64,000 nucleotides of DNA from Terriglobales bacterium (GCA_035487355.1 DATHMF010000006.1:62001-126000); one strand, 5' to 3'; positions 17,165 to 26,836 are shown, counted from the stretch's first letter. Notes: generated by a model from the letters alone, not told the origin. Program-made: numbers and translations.

Positions 17165-18415
17165 ATGTCCCGCAAGAAACAGGATCTGGATTTCACAACC
17201 CAACTCGTCCACGAAGGTGAGCGGTTGCCCACGCCAACCGGCCAGCCGGTCGCAACGCCGATCTACGCGACCGCGACGTTTACTTACCCTTCCATGGATG
17301 AGATGGATAAGGTCTTTGCCGGTGAAACCCAGGGATACGTCTACACCCGTTATGGGAATCCGACGGTTGCTGCGCTGGAGAAATCAATTCAGAAGCTCGA
17401 AGATGGCGCATTCGCCTGTGCCTACGCCTCGGGCATGGCCGCGCTGCATGCCGCCATTTTTGCCTGTCAACTCTCTCCCGGATCAACTGTACTGGCTTCG
17501 CAAGATCTTTACGGCGCAACCCTCGACCTGCTGTTCAACGTGTTTGGTTCTTTTGGCATCAATACGGTGACTGCTGATTTCAATAAGCTGGATGAGTTGC
17601 GCGAAATTGCCCGCAAGGCGAAGCCGCGTGTCCTGGTTGCAGAAACTATTTCGAATCCTCTGCTCAAGGTTTGCGACATCGCGGCCTGCGCTGAGATTGC
17701 GCACGCAGCCGGGGCCAAGCTGATTGTTGATAACACCTTTGCCTCTCCTTATCTGTGCCAGCCTCTCAAACAGGGTGCGGATTTTTCAGTGCACAGCGCC
17801 ACTAAATATCTGAGCGGCCACTGCGACGTCATGGGCGGCCTCGTAGTTGCCCGCGACGAAGCCGACAAGCTCGCGCTCATAGGAATCATGAAGCTGGTGG
17901 GTGGAGTGCTAGGCCCATGGGACGCACATGAGATTTTGCGTGGCGTGAAGACGCTGGCGGTGCGTCTTGACCGGCAGTGTAGCAATGCAAGCTACATCGC
18001 CGGCGAACTCAAAAACCATCCCAACATCTCCAAAGTTCACTATCCCGGATTAATTGCTCACAAAGACGAAACTGTCTATCGCACCCTGCGTCAGGATGTT
18101 GCCGGCGCACTGCTCTCGATTGAACTCAATCCGAATACGCGCGAGGCGGCCTTTCAGTTTATGGATTCACTTCAGCTCTGCGTACGCTCCACCAGCCTGG
18201 GAGACGTGTTCACAGGCGTGCTGCATCCGGCGACGGCTTCGCACCGTGAGATGGCGCCCGCGCGGCGGCAGCAGCTTGGCATCAGCGATGGCCTGGTGCG
18301 CATTGCGATCGGAATCGAAAGCGCGCAAGACATTCTTGCAGATATCCATCAGGCATTGGCGGCCGTGGAGAAACACCTCGGCGCGGCTCACGCGGTTGGA
18401 GCAAAAAGGAAATGA
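17165..18415 (+). CDS. Trans-sulfuration family PLP enzyme (cystathionine gamma-synthase / homoserine sulfhydrylase type)
   Basis: 416 residues from ATG 17165, which has GGAGG 11 bases upstream; ATG 17147 lies in frame but overlaps that ribosome binding site. Signature segments are YVYTRYGNPTVAALE, ACAYASGMAALHAAIFA, LYGATLDL, ETISNPLLKVCDI, IVDNTFASPYLCQPL and the PLP lysine in SVHSATKYLSGHCDVMGG (Lys214). The family forms C-S bonds with an activated homoserine (cystathionine gamma-synthase, O-acetyl/succinylhomoserine sulfhydrylase) or breaks them (gamma-lyases); sequence alone does not decide. The operon with metX and the Met-leader attenuator argue for a biosynthetic MetB/MetZ/MetY role. 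Its stop overlaps the next start (ATGA). Confidence 0.9.
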   Translation: MSRKKQDLDFTTQLVHEGERLPTPTGQPVATPIYATATFTYPSMDEMDKVFAGETQGYVYTRYGNPTVAALEKSIQKLEDGAFACAYASGMAALHAAIFACQLSPGSTVLASQDLYGATLDLLFNVFGSFGINTVTADFNKLDELREIARKAKPRVLVAETISNPLLKVCDIAACAEIAHAAGAKLIVDNTFASPYLCQPLKQGADFSVHSATKYLSGHCDVMGGLVVARDEADKLALIGIMKLVGGVLGPWDAHEILRGVKTLAVRLDRQCSNASYIAGELKNHPNISKVHYPGLIAHKDETVYRTLRQDVAGALLSIELNPNTREAAFQFMDSLQLCVRSTSLGDVFTGVLHPATASHREMAPARRQQLGISDGLVRIAIGIESAQDILADIHQALAAVEKHLGAAHAVGAKRK

Positions 18416-18840
18416 TCCGTATGCGGGAGCAGCATATCAACCAAATTCGCGGCCTGGGTGAAAAGGAGTATCCGTATGAATGCTGCGGGCTCTTGCTCGG
18501 ACATTTCGAGGATGATGAGCGCAAGCGACTGGTTGAACTCTTCCCTATTTCCAATGCCCGCGAGGAAGAGGCCCGGCGCAAGCGCTTTTTGATTGAACCA
18601 GCCGAGCTATTGCGCGGTGAACGCTATGCGCGTGAACATCAACTGGATGTCATCGGCTTCTATCATTCGCATCCGGAAGATTCCGGCGTTCCCTCGCAAT
18701 ATGATCTCGACCATGCCTGGCCGGTCTATTCCTATGTGATTGTTTCCGTGCTTAGCGGCAAGGCGGTCAATCTTTTTTCCTGGGAGATGCAGGAAGACCG
18801 CTCGAAGTTCAATGCGGAAGAAGTTGTGAAAGAGAATTAA
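18412..18840 (+). CDS. JAMM/Mov34 (M67) metalloprotease, Mec/HcyD-like
   Basis: 142 residues. The JAMM zinc signature is complete: Glu23 in PYECCGLLLG, His85 and His87 in YHSHP, then Ser95 and Asp98 in SQYDLDHA. Prokaryotic stand-alone JAMM proteases of this size (Mec in mycobacteria, HcyD in Wolinella) remove C-terminal residues from ubiquitin-like sulfur carriers (CysO, HcyS), exposing the Gly-Gly end for thiocarboxylation. It overlaps the upstream PLP gene by 4 bases and precedes metX by a few bases, so it is co-transcribed with methionine synthesis. This strongly suggests a protein-thiocarboxylate route to homocysteine. No carrier protein is encoded in the window. Confidence 0.88.
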   Translation: MIRMREQHINQIRGLGEKEYPYECCGLLLGHFEDDERKRLVELFPISNAREEEARRKRFLIEPAELLRGERYAREHQLDVIGFYHSHPEDSGVPSQYDLDHAWPVYSYVIVSVLSGKAVNLFSWEMQEDRSKFNAEEVVKEN

Positions 18841-18866
18841 TTATGTCCATCAGCAAAGGAGAGGAG

Positions 18867-20027
18867 ATGAGCACGCTGCCCAAACCTACCGTAGAAGACA
18901 GCTATACGATGGCTCATTTTCCGCTGGCGTCGGGGGAGGCTTTGCGGCCCCTGACGTTGCGTTACGCGCTCTACGGAAAGCTGAATCAGGCGCGCGATAA
19001 CGCCATCCTGGTGTGCCATGCACTCTCCGGCTCAGCGCAGGTCGCCGACTGGTGGCCCGGTGTAGTTGGCCCGGGCTGTTCGATTGATACGGAACGCTAT
19101 TGCATTATCGGCGTGAACGTCATCGGATCATGTTACGGCTCGACCGGTCCCTCTTCCCTGAACCCGGAAACCGGCAAACCTTATGGCGGCAATTTTCCCC
19201 TGATTACGATCCGCGATATGGTTCGGGCACAGGCTCAGTTGCTGCGCGAGCAGTTGGGCGTTGAACATCTTCATACCGTCATTGGCGGTTCGCTGGGCGG
19301 CATGCAGGCATTGCAATGGGCAGCGGACTACCCTGAATCGGTCCAGCGGTGCATTGCCATCGGCGCTACGCCTCTTTCTGCCATGGGGCTGGCTCTCAAT
19401 CACTTGCAGCGGTATGCGATTCAATCTGACCCGAACTGGAAGCAGGGCGAATACGCGGCAGATGGCGGTCCGGCTGCAGGATTGAGTCTGGCCCGCGCCA
19501 TCGCTATGTGCTCCTACAAATCAGCGCAGTTATTTGACGAGCGCTTTGCGCGGCGTCCTAACGAGCGCGGAGGCGAGGACCCACACCGCTCTCTGGCTGA
19601 ACGCTTTGACGTGGCCGGATACCTGGACTATCAGGGAAAAATATTCGTTGACCGCTTTGACGCCAATACGTATCTGGCACTCTCCAAGGCGATGGATACC
19701 TTCGATTTCGCCATAGGATACAGCTCTGAAGAGGCCTCATTCCGGCGCATTCGCGCCCGCGTGTTGCTGGTGGGCATCTCCTCAGACTGGTTATTTCCTC
19801 CTAAGGATGTGTGCGACCTTTCCCGCCGCATGCTTTCGGCTGGAGTCAGTACCCGGTATCTTGAACTCTCTTCTGGGCACGGTCATGACGCATTTCTCGC
19901 GGAGCCCGACGCCGTAAGGGCGATCATCGGCCCCGAGATCGAAACACCGATTGGGCAACGCAGCGTGCCTACTCCTGAATTTTTGCGGATAATTTCTCAG
20001 CTCAGAGGCTCCTCTGAGTGCACTTAG
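18867..20027 (+). CDS. metX: Homoserine O-acyltransferase MetX
   Basis: 386 residues from ATG 18867, preceded by AAAGGAGAGGAG; an in-frame ATG at 18843 has poorer support. It is an alpha/beta-hydrolase-fold transferase. Ser142 is the nucleophile in VIGGSLGGMQALQWA, with Asp in ISSDWLFPPKD and His in SGHGHDAFLAEPD. NVIGSCYGSTGPSSLNP and PLITIRDMVRAQAQLL are MetX hallmarks. It acylates homoserine with acetyl- or succinyl-CoA; acyl choice cannot be told reliably from motifs by eye. It supplies the substrate of the first gene of the operon and is its last gene. Confidence 0.94.
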   Translation: MSTLPKPTVEDSYTMAHFPLASGEALRPLTLRYALYGKLNQARDNAILVCHALSGSAQVADWWPGVVGPGCSIDTERYCIIGVNVIGSCYGSTGPSSLNPETGKPYGGNFPLITIRDMVRAQAQLLREQLGVEHLHTVIGGSLGGMQALQWAADYPESVQRCIAIGATPLSAMGLALNHLQRYAIQSDPNWKQGEYAADGGPAAGLSLARAIAMCSYKSAQLFDERFARRPNERGGEDPHRSLAERFDVAGYLDYQGKIFVDRFDANTYLALSKAMDTFDFAIGYSSEEASFRRIRARVLLVGISSDWLFPPKDVCDLSRRMLSAGVSTRYLELSSGHGHDAFLAEPDAVRAIIGPEIETPIGQRSVPTPEFLRIISQLRGSSECT

Positions 20028-20153
20028 CCGGGGAACTTGTATCATTGCAGGATGGCCGATTTCCACTGATAATTCCCTATTGTCATAATTCAAAATGGGA
20101 TTGCGCTGGAAGGCCGATTGCAATTAGAGTGTGCATTTCCCTTTACCCAAACC

Positions 20154-20804
20154 ATGGATAGCGACTCTACCAACGAAAAAATGGCGGCCCCGGCCTCTGC
20201 TCCAGCCGGCAGTGAAAAGCGCGCCGATAAGTACCAGCGCATTTTGGAGGCTGCGGTTGAGGTCATTGCCGAACATGGCTTTTTTAATGCGCGGGTCTCC
20301 GACATCGCCCAGCGCGCCGGAGTGGCCGATGGCACGATTTATCTGTATTTCAAAAGCAAAGACCAGATCCTGATGGCCGCCATCTCCAACGCCTTCGGGG
20401 CGTTCCTTGAGCTGGCGCGCACTGAGGTCAAGAGCGCGGCAGACCCGCGTGACCGGCTGCGGCGGCTGGCTTTGTTGCATCTAACATCGTTGGGATCGAA
20501 CCGGAACCTGGCCATTGTCTTTCAGACCGAGCTGCGCCAAAGTGCGCGCTTCCTGGCGCAGTTTTCGCAGCACCAGTTAAAGCAGTATTTTGACCTGATC
20601 CGCGAAGTGGTGCGCGAAGGACAGGAAAAGGGGGTCTTCCGCGGCGACCTCTCCGATAAAATCGTGGCCAATTGCTTTTTCGGTTCGCTTGACGAGATGG
20701 TAACTTCCTGGTTGCTCAGTGAACGGGACTATTCACTACCCGGCGCCGCCGATGCTGTGGTAGATGTTATCTTGGGTGGAGTGGAAACCCGGCATTCTTC
20801 ATGA
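20154..20804 (+). CDS. TetR family transcriptional regulator, probably of fatty-acid metabolism
   Basis: 216 residues from ATG 20154 (a TTG start 12 codons earlier is possible). The N-terminal helix-turn-helix at about residues 25-70 reads YQRILEAAVEVIAEHGFFNA, then VSDIAQRAGVADGTIYLYFK. The C-terminal ligand-binding domain resembles FadR-type TetR proteins of Bacillus (LIREVVREGQEKGVFRGDLS). The ATGA overlap with the following acyl-CoA ligase gene indicates translational coupling, so it probably senses an acyl-CoA and controls its own operon. No operator palindrome was clear in the 126-base upstream spacer. Confidence 0.88.
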   Translation: MDSDSTNEKMAAPASAPAGSEKRADKYQRILEAAVEVIAEHGFFNARVSDIAQRAGVADGTIYLYFKSKDQILMAAISNAFGAFLELARTEVKSAADPRDRLRRLALLHLTSLGSNRNLAIVFQTELRQSARFLAQFSQHQLKQYFDLIREVVREGQEKGVFRGDLSDKIVANCFFGSLDEMVTSWLLSERDYSLPGAADAVVDVILGGVETRHSS

Positions 20805-22573
20805 AGCTCGAAACGCTCAACGACATATTTTTCAACTCTGTGGCGCGCAACCTGCCTCGTGTCATGACCTTTAAACAAGGCGGGCAATGGATCAATATCT
20901 CATCCCAGGAGTTGTACCGCCAGGTGGCAGGTGTAGCGCGCTCGTTGCAGGCCTGGGGGCTGGGTAAAGGCGACCACGTTGCCATCCTGAGTGAGAACCG
21001 CCCGGAGTGGCCGATTGCTGATTTCGCCTGCCTGCTGCTGGGCATCGTGGATGTCCCGATTTATGCCACGCTGCCCGCCGATCAGATTGTTTATCTCTTA
21101 AACAATTCAGAGGCGCGTGCGATTTTTGTCTCCACCAAGGAGCAGCTACAGAAGGTCCTGCAAATTCGCGCGCAGACCAGGATTGAAAAAATCGTGTTGA
21201 TGGAAGACAGCGAACATAGCGAAGCTATTCCGTTTCGCAGCTTGATCGCCAACGCGCCGCCGGAAAGAGACCCAGCCCTTGACGCTATCGGCGAGGCCAT
21301 CAAGCCCGATGATCTGGCGACCATCATTTATACATCCGGGACTACCGGCACGCCCAAAGGCGCCATGCTCACGCACGGCAATATCGCTTCGAATATCAGC
21401 TTTTCTCTGCGTGACTTCGGGTCGAACCCGTGCGACCTTTCCATCTCTTATCTTCCTCTTTCACACATCACCGCGCGCCATCTCGACTACTACTGCTTAT
21501 ACAGTGGAGTAACGCTGGCGTATTGTCCCCATCTCGAAGATTTGCCGCAGACCCTGATGGAAACGCGTCCAACCATTTTGGTCAGCGTTCCGCGCGTGTA
21601 TGAGAAGGTCTATAACAAAGTCATGCAGGAAACCAGGAGTGGAATCAAGCGCTCGATCTATGAATGGGCGATACGGGTGGGACGGGCACATCGTGATGAA
21701 ATTCTGGCTGGCCGAATCCCTTCCTCCTGGGAGTGGAAAGTGGCGAACGTGTTGTTATTCTCGAAAATCTATAAAGGCTTCGGCGGGCAGACACGCGCAT
21801 TCATCTCCGGAGGCGCGCCGCTGGGAATAGATCTGGCCACATGGTTTGCCGATATGGGAATCGTAATTCTTCAGGGATACGGCCTCACGGAAACTTCTCC
21901 TGTGATTGCGATCAATACACCTCAAGCCAACCGCCTGGGCACAGTGGGCAAGAGGTTGCCCAACGTGGAAATCAAGATCGCCGAAGATGGTGAGTTGCTG
22001 GTGCGCGGCCCCAACGTCTTTCACGGTTATTGGAAGCTGCCGGAAGAATCACAAAATGCTTTTGTGGATGGCTGGTTCAAGACCGGCGACATTGCGGCTT
22101 TGGATTCCGATGGCTTCCTCAGCATCACCGACCGGAAGAAAGACCTGATTAAAACCTCCGGAGGCAAATTCATTGCTCCGCAACCGCTGGAAAACCAGCT
22201 CAAGTCGAACCCCCTGGTCTCGCAGGCCGCCATCATTGGCGACCGCCGCAAGTTTCCCGCTGTCATCATCGCGCCCCAATTCCCTGTGCTGGAAGATTGG
22301 GCGCGGGAAAATAATGTTTCTTTCTCTTCGCACGCCCAGCTCATCACCAACCCTAAAGTACAGGAGCTCTACCAGGGCATTATCGAAGGACTCAATGCAA
22401 AGTTGGCCCAATTTGAAAAACTAAAGAAAGTTTTACTGGTGCCCGATGAGTTTTCCATCGCCACCGGCGAGTTGACTCCCAGCATGAAGCTTAAACGCCG
22501 CTTCGTGGAACAAAAATACAAGGCGCAAATTGATGACCTCTACACCAAATCAGATGCCGGAGTGACGGTTTAG
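20801..22573 (+). CDS. AMP-dependent long-chain acyl-CoA synthetase
   Basis: 590 residues, full length for the FadD15/long-chain type. AMP-binding motifs are TIIYTSGTTGTPKGAMLTHG (P-loop-like), ILQGYGLTETSPVIA, LVRGPNVFHGYW, GWFKTGDIAALDSDGF and SITDRKKDLIKTSGGKFIAP. The C-terminal domain ends ELTPSMKLKRRFVEQKYKAQ, containing the conserved Lys region. It activates fatty acids to acyl-CoA via acyl-AMP. It is cotranscribed with the TetR regulator (4-base overlap). Confidence 0.93.
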   Translation: MKLETLNDIFFNSVARNLPRVMTFKQGGQWINISSQELYRQVAGVARSLQAWGLGKGDHVAILSENRPEWPIADFACLLLGIVDVPIYATLPADQIVYLLNNSEARAIFVSTKEQLQKVLQIRAQTRIEKIVLMEDSEHSEAIPFRSLIANAPPERDPALDAIGEAIKPDDLATIIYTSGTTGTPKGAMLTHGNIASNISFSLRDFGSNPCDLSISYLPLSHITARHLDYYCLYSGVTLAYCPHLEDLPQTLMETRPTILVSVPRVYEKVYNKVMQETRSGIKRSIYEWAIRVGRAHRDEILAGRIPSSWEWKVANVLLFSKIYKGFGGQTRAFISGGAPLGIDLATWFADMGIVILQGYGLTETSPVIAINTPQANRLGTVGKRLPNVEIKIAEDGELLVRGPNVFHGYWKLPEESQNAFVDGWFKTGDIAALDSDGFLSITDRKKDLIKTSGGKFIAPQPLENQLKSNPLVSQAAIIGDRRKFPAVIIAPQFPVLEDWARENNVSFSSHAQLITNPKVQELYQGIIEGLNAKLAQFEKLKKVLLVPDEFSIATGELTPSMKLKRRFVEQKYKAQIDDLYTKSDAGVTV

Positions 22574-22681
22574 GCGGGCGCACAACGAGCGCTAGACATC
22601 TGCTCATTATGAAAATGCTGTAAAGGTCACCACGTGGTAAGCGGGCCGCCTTATCCTGCATGATAAAATCACTCTTTTACC

Positions 22682-24040
22682 ATGTCTTCTTCTATCAAGA
22701 TCGACTCCCTGGCTGCGGCCCTGCAACAGAAAATTGAGAGTCGCACTGCGCGCATTGGAATCATTGGACTCGGCTACGTAGGCTTGCCACTGGCCCTCTT
22801 GTTCAGCGATGAGCGCTTCCCGGTCACCGGTTTTGACGTTGACAACTTGAAGGTCAAGGCCCTCAACCAGGGTGAGTCGTACATCTATCACATTCCTGCC
22901 ACCCAGATTCAATCGGCCCAGACCCGCGGCTTTCGCGCCACCGATCAGTATTCACACCTGGCAGAGATGGACGCCATCATCATCTGCGTCCCAACTCCGT
23001 TGAACGAGTACCGCGAACCGGACCTCAGTTACATCCAGGCCACGGCGGATGCTATTGCGCCGCACCTGCGCGCCGGACAACTTGTCGTCCTCGAAAGCAC
23101 AACGTATCCGGGAACGACGGAAGAAATTCTGGTAGCTACGCTGGAAAAGAAAAATCAACGCGGGCTCAAAGCCGCGCGCGCGGATGCACCTCTCGAGGAC
23201 CGCTTCTTTGCGGCGTTCTCGCCCGAGCGTGAAGATCCAGGAAACCAGAGCGTGGCCCGGCGTGATATCCCCAAGGTCGTGGGAGGGCTGGAGCAAAACG
23301 CCAGCGAATTAACTGCGCTTCTTTATAAGACAATCTTCAACCGCACGGTGAAGGTCTCTTCGCCGGCAGCGGCTGAGATGACCAAGCTGCTGGAGAACAT
23401 CTACCGCTGCGTGAACATCGCCCTGGTCAATGAACTCAAGCTGCTGTGCCTGCGCATGGGCATCGATATCTGGGAGGTCATTGAGGCTGCCGCCACGAAG
23501 CCTTTTGGATTTCAGCCCTTCTATCCCGGACCGGGCCTGGGAGGGCACTGTATTCCCATAGATCCGTTTTATCTTTCCTGGAAGGCCAAAGAGTATGACT
23601 TTCAAACCCGCTTCATCGAGCTGGCGGGCGAAATCAATACCATCATGCCCTACCACGTGGTAAGCGCCGTAAGCACCGCGCTTAACCGCGAAAAGAAAGC
23701 GCTGAATGGCTCGCGCATCCTGGTCCTGGGCGTGGCTTACAAGAAAGATGTGGACGACCTCCGCGAATCCCCTGCCCTGACCATTATTGAGCTGCTGCGT
23801 GCGCAGGGCGCTGAAGTGAGCTACCACGACCCATACTTTCCCTCCATTGGCAAAGGCCGGCACTATGATCTGCAGATGCAGTGCGCCCCCCTTCGCGACC
23901 TCGGCCAATACGATTGCGTCCTTGTGGTAACCGACCACTCCGACTACGATTACCCTGGCATCGTGAATGAGGCCAAGCTCGTGGTGGATAGCCGTAACGC
24001 AACGCGTGGAATCATTTCATCCAAGATCGTGCGCTGCTAA
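22682..24040 (+). CDS. Nucleotide-sugar dehydrogenase (UDP-GlcNAc 6-dehydrogenase, WbpA type)
   Basis: 452 residues. The N-terminal NAD domain begins IGIIGLGYVGLPLALLF. The central domain has EMTKLLENIYRCVNIALVNEL, and the catalytic Cys is in GPGLGGHCIPIDPFYLSWKA. The C-terminal UDP-binding domain starts ILVLGVAYKKDVDDLRESPA. The GGHCIPIDP form and the length favour the UDP-N-acetylglucosamine/mannosamine 6-dehydrogenase branch over UDP-glucose dehydrogenase. It makes a UDP-uronic acid for polysaccharide synthesis; the exopolysaccharide cluster at 51-64 kb is a possible consumer. Confidence 0.92.
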   Translation: MSSSIKIDSLAAALQQKIESRTARIGIIGLGYVGLPLALLFSDERFPVTGFDVDNLKVKALNQGESYIYHIPATQIQSAQTRGFRATDQYSHLAEMDAIIICVPTPLNEYREPDLSYIQATADAIAPHLRAGQLVVLESTTYPGTTEEILVATLEKKNQRGLKAARADAPLEDRFFAAFSPEREDPGNQSVARRDIPKVVGGLEQNASELTALLYKTIFNRTVKVSSPAAAEMTKLLENIYRCVNIALVNELKLLCLRMGIDIWEVIEAAATKPFGFQPFYPGPGLGGHCIPIDPFYLSWKAKEYDFQTRFIELAGEINTIMPYHVVSAVSTALNREKKALNGSRILVLGVAYKKDVDDLRESPALTIIELLRAQGAEVSYHDPYFPSIGKGRHYDLQMQCAPLRDLGQYDCVLVVTDHSDYDYPGIVNEAKLVVDSRNATRGIISSKIVRC

Positions 24041-24097
24041 GCAAACTGCTGCTCTCCCCGGCCATCCGCTACAATCCTTTTGCTGGATGTAATCCTG

Positions 24098-26728
24098 ATG
24101 CAGAAGACCACAACTCCTCGCGCAATCAAACCGCCGTTGATCCAATATGTGTTGCTGGCGATCATTTGTGTAATGGCAGTGCTTTATCACGTGCGCCTCG
24201 CCCAAGACATCCTGCACGGAGAGAGAGTTAACGTTCCCTTCCTGCTTCCTCAGGCCGCCAGCGCTGCCCTGGCCTATGCGGCGCCGGGCGCAGTTGGGTT
24301 GCACAGCGGCGACATTCTGGTGGCCATCAACGGACGTCCTTATACAGGAACCGCAGTCTTGGTCGAAGAATCCGCCAAGACACAACCCGGAACTTCACTG
24401 GCAATAACGGTCCGATCACCGGGGCCGGGCGCTCCCGGAGAACGTACCGTGCAAGTTCCTGTCACCTGGGGCAAGCCCCGCGCTGCCTTCTTGGGGATCG
24501 ACGTGGTGGTTGGCTTTGTTATGCCCATCTTCTGTCTTCTGCTGGGAATCTGGGTGGCGGCGGCGCGGCCCAGAGACCCGCTGGCCTGGCTCCTGTTGGC
24601 ACTCATGCTTAGCCTCCCCCAGGTCTTCGAACTAGCTACAATCGCCGGTTGGGGGCCGGGGATCCGTGAGTTGGCCATGGCCTATCATGCCGTACTGGCA
24701 GGCGCCTGGCCGATTTTCATGTATCTCTTTGGACTGTATTTTCCCGAGCCCTTTCCTCCTGCTCCTCGCTGGAGTTTCAGGAACCTGGTCTGGAAGATTT
24801 GGCTCTGGATTGGAGTGGTTCCACTCGCGATTTTCGGCTTGGCGGGCGGGACCATCGTCCGAATCGGTGAAATGACCAACTACCAGCTGGTTGCCCCCAT
24901 CTACCACCTGGCGCTTCCCATCGGTCCATACCTGCAGGTGATGGCCTACATTCTGGTCACCATTTTTTTCGTCGCCATCGGCGCGAAATCCAGCCTGGCG
25001 ATTTCCGCCGACGCCAAGCGCCGCTTGCGGCTGCTATATCTTGGCAGCGCGCTGGCCATGACTCCTGCGTTGTTGGCTACGATCATAACCGTCATTGAAA
25101 AAAAAGCGCAATCTGACATCTTCTCGGGTTGGTTGCTGGTTTTTATCGTCACCATGCTGGCTCTGTTCCCTTTGACCCTGGCCTACGTGATCGTGGTGCA
25201 GCGCGCCATGGATGTGCGCATGGTGCTGCGCCAGGGCTTGCAGTATGCGCTGGCGAAAACCGGATTGCGGGTGTTACAGATGGCAGGTACGCTGATGATC
25301 GCCATCGTTATCTACCTGATCACCAGGAAAAACCAGAACCAGACGATGACGAGCATTGCGCTGTCAGTTATCGCGTTCTTTGCAATTCGCCGGATTCGAC
25401 GTGTCGGGGAAAAATTGCGCTTATGGCTCGATCGCCGTTTTTTCCGTGAGGCCTATAACGCTGAACAGATATTGACAGAGTTGAGTGAACAGGTTCGCAG
25501 CATGCTGGAGCCACGTTCGCTGCTGGAAAAAGTGGCCACCCAGATCGCCGAGACTTTGCACGTACGCAACATCGCGGTCTTGTTGAGCGGCAGCGAAATT
25601 TACCAGCCCGCCTATGCCCTGGGATTTCCCTCCATTCCCCAGGTTGCCTTTCTCGCCTCGACCGCCACGGTCAAGCACATGCGCGAAAACCGGGAGCCGG
25701 CGCGCATCTACCTGGAAGACCATAGCTCCTGGATCTACAGTGAACCGCAGGCAACCGAAGAGGAACGTGGCAAGCTGGCTGAGCTGGGCTCGGAATTGCT
25801 GCTCCCCCTCCTGGTTCGCGACAAACTTCTCGGATTCATCAGCCTGGGACCTAAACGCTCTGAAGAACCGTATTCCGGCAACGACGTGCGTTTGCTCAAG
25901 TCGGTCGCGGCGCAGACCGGGCTGGCGCTTGAAAATGCGAACCTGATGCAGACCATTGCCGACGAGGTAGCACAGCGCGAGCGCATGAATCGCGAGGTGG
26001 AAATTGCCCGCGAGGTGCAAGAGCGGCTCTTCCCGCAGAAACTTCCGGCCATCAAAGGACTCGATTATGCCGGCCACTGCCGTCCCGCGCTGGGAGTCGG
26101 CGGAGACTATTACGATTTTCTCTCGCTTCCCGAAGGGCACCTCGGCGTAGCCATCGGCGACGTTTCTGGAAAAGGCATTGCCGCTGCCCTGATGATGGCC
26201 AGCTTGCAAGCCTCTTTGCGCGGCGAAGCCGCGCGCGCGCCCAAAGACCTGGCCGCCGTGATTGCCAATATCAACCGGCTTGTCTATGAGACTTCTTCGG
26301 CGCATCGCTATGCCACATTCTTCTATGGCCAATACGATCCGGTGACTCACCGGTTTGACTACGTCAATGCCGGCCACAATCCCCCCCTGCTTTTGCGCTC
26401 CTGGAACGAAAAATGGGAGATATCACGTCTGGACGTGGGCGGCACCGTGGTGGGCCTGCTGGAAAGCTTCCCCTACCAGCAAGGTCAGGTAACACTCGCC
26501 CCTGATGACGTTCTGGTTGCTTTTACCGATGGAATCAGCGAAGCGATGAACAGCAACGAAGAAGAATGGGGCGAAAAGAATCTCATTGCGACCATCGAGT
26601 GCAACTCCAACTCGAAGCTGCCGGCTGCAGAGCTGCTGAAATGCATCCTGCAAGCTGCTGATGCTTTCGTTGCCGGGGCCCAGCAACATGACGATATGAC
26701 GCTCGTAGTCCTGCGCGTTCTTCGATGA
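24098..26728 (+). CDS. PDZ - seven-TM - GAF - SpoIIE-type PP2C phosphatase
   Basis: 876 residues from ATG 24098; a TTG at 24080 is in frame. A first membrane segment (about 12-35) is followed by a PDZ-like domain (about 67-118: LHSGDILVAINGRPYTG, GTSLAITVRSPG). Then come seven hydrophobic segments (about 135-440), a GAF domain (about 456-615: RSLLEKVATQIAETLHVRNI, AAQTGLALENANL) and a C-terminal PP2C phosphatase (about 640-876: VQERLFPQKLP, GVGGDYYDFLSLPEGHLGV, AIGDVSGKGIAAALMMASLQ, ALKFTDG-like VAFTDGISEAMN, QQHDDMTLVVLRV). The acidic metal-binding residues of the phosphatase are present. It is a membrane signal-transduction phosphatase that likely dephosphorylates an anti-sigma-factor antagonist in a partner-switching pathway. 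No partner genes are adjacent. Confidence 0.88.
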   Translation: MQKTTTPRAIKPPLIQYVLLAIICVMAVLYHVRLAQDILHGERVNVPFLLPQAASAALAYAAPGAVGLHSGDILVAINGRPYTGTAVLVEESAKTQPGTSLAITVRSPGPGAPGERTVQVPVTWGKPRAAFLGIDVVVGFVMPIFCLLLGIWVAAARPRDPLAWLLLALMLSLPQVFELATIAGWGPGIRELAMAYHAVLAGAWPIFMYLFGLYFPEPFPPAPRWSFRNLVWKIWLWIGVVPLAIFGLAGGTIVRIGEMTNYQLVAPIYHLALPIGPYLQVMAYILVTIFFVAIGAKSSLAISADAKRRLRLLYLGSALAMTPALLATIITVIEKKAQSDIFSGWLLVFIVTMLALFPLTLAYVIVVQRAMDVRMVLRQGLQYALAKTGLRVLQMAGTLMIAIVIYLITRKNQNQTMTSIALSVIAFFAIRRIRRVGEKLRLWLDRRFFREAYNAEQILTELSEQVRSMLEPRSLLEKVATQIAETLHVRNIAVLLSGSEIYQPAYALGFPSIPQVAFLASTATVKHMRENREPARIYLEDHSSWIYSEPQATEEERGKLAELGSELLLPLLVRDKLLGFISLGPKRSEEPYSGNDVRLLKSVAAQTGLALENANLMQTIADEVAQRERMNREVEIAREVQERLFPQKLPAIKGLDYAGHCRPALGVGGDYYDFLSLPEGHLGVAIGDVSGKGIAAALMMASLQASLRGEAARAPKDLAAVIANINRLVYETSSAHRYATFFYGQYDPVTHRFDYVNAGHNPPLLLRSWNEKWEISRLDVGGTVVGLLESFPYQQGQVTLAPDDVLVAFTDGISEAMNSNEEEWGEKNLIATIECNSNSKLPAAELLKCILQAADAFVAGAQQHDDMTLVVLRVLR

Positions 26729-26836
26729 TCAAACTGGGATGAGGATTGCTGCCCTTTTGGAATGGCAAAGCAAGTTGCTGCGCAAAGATTTTAGAAAATC
26801 TGCGTTATCCGCATTGATCCGCGGTGGAAATCCCCT

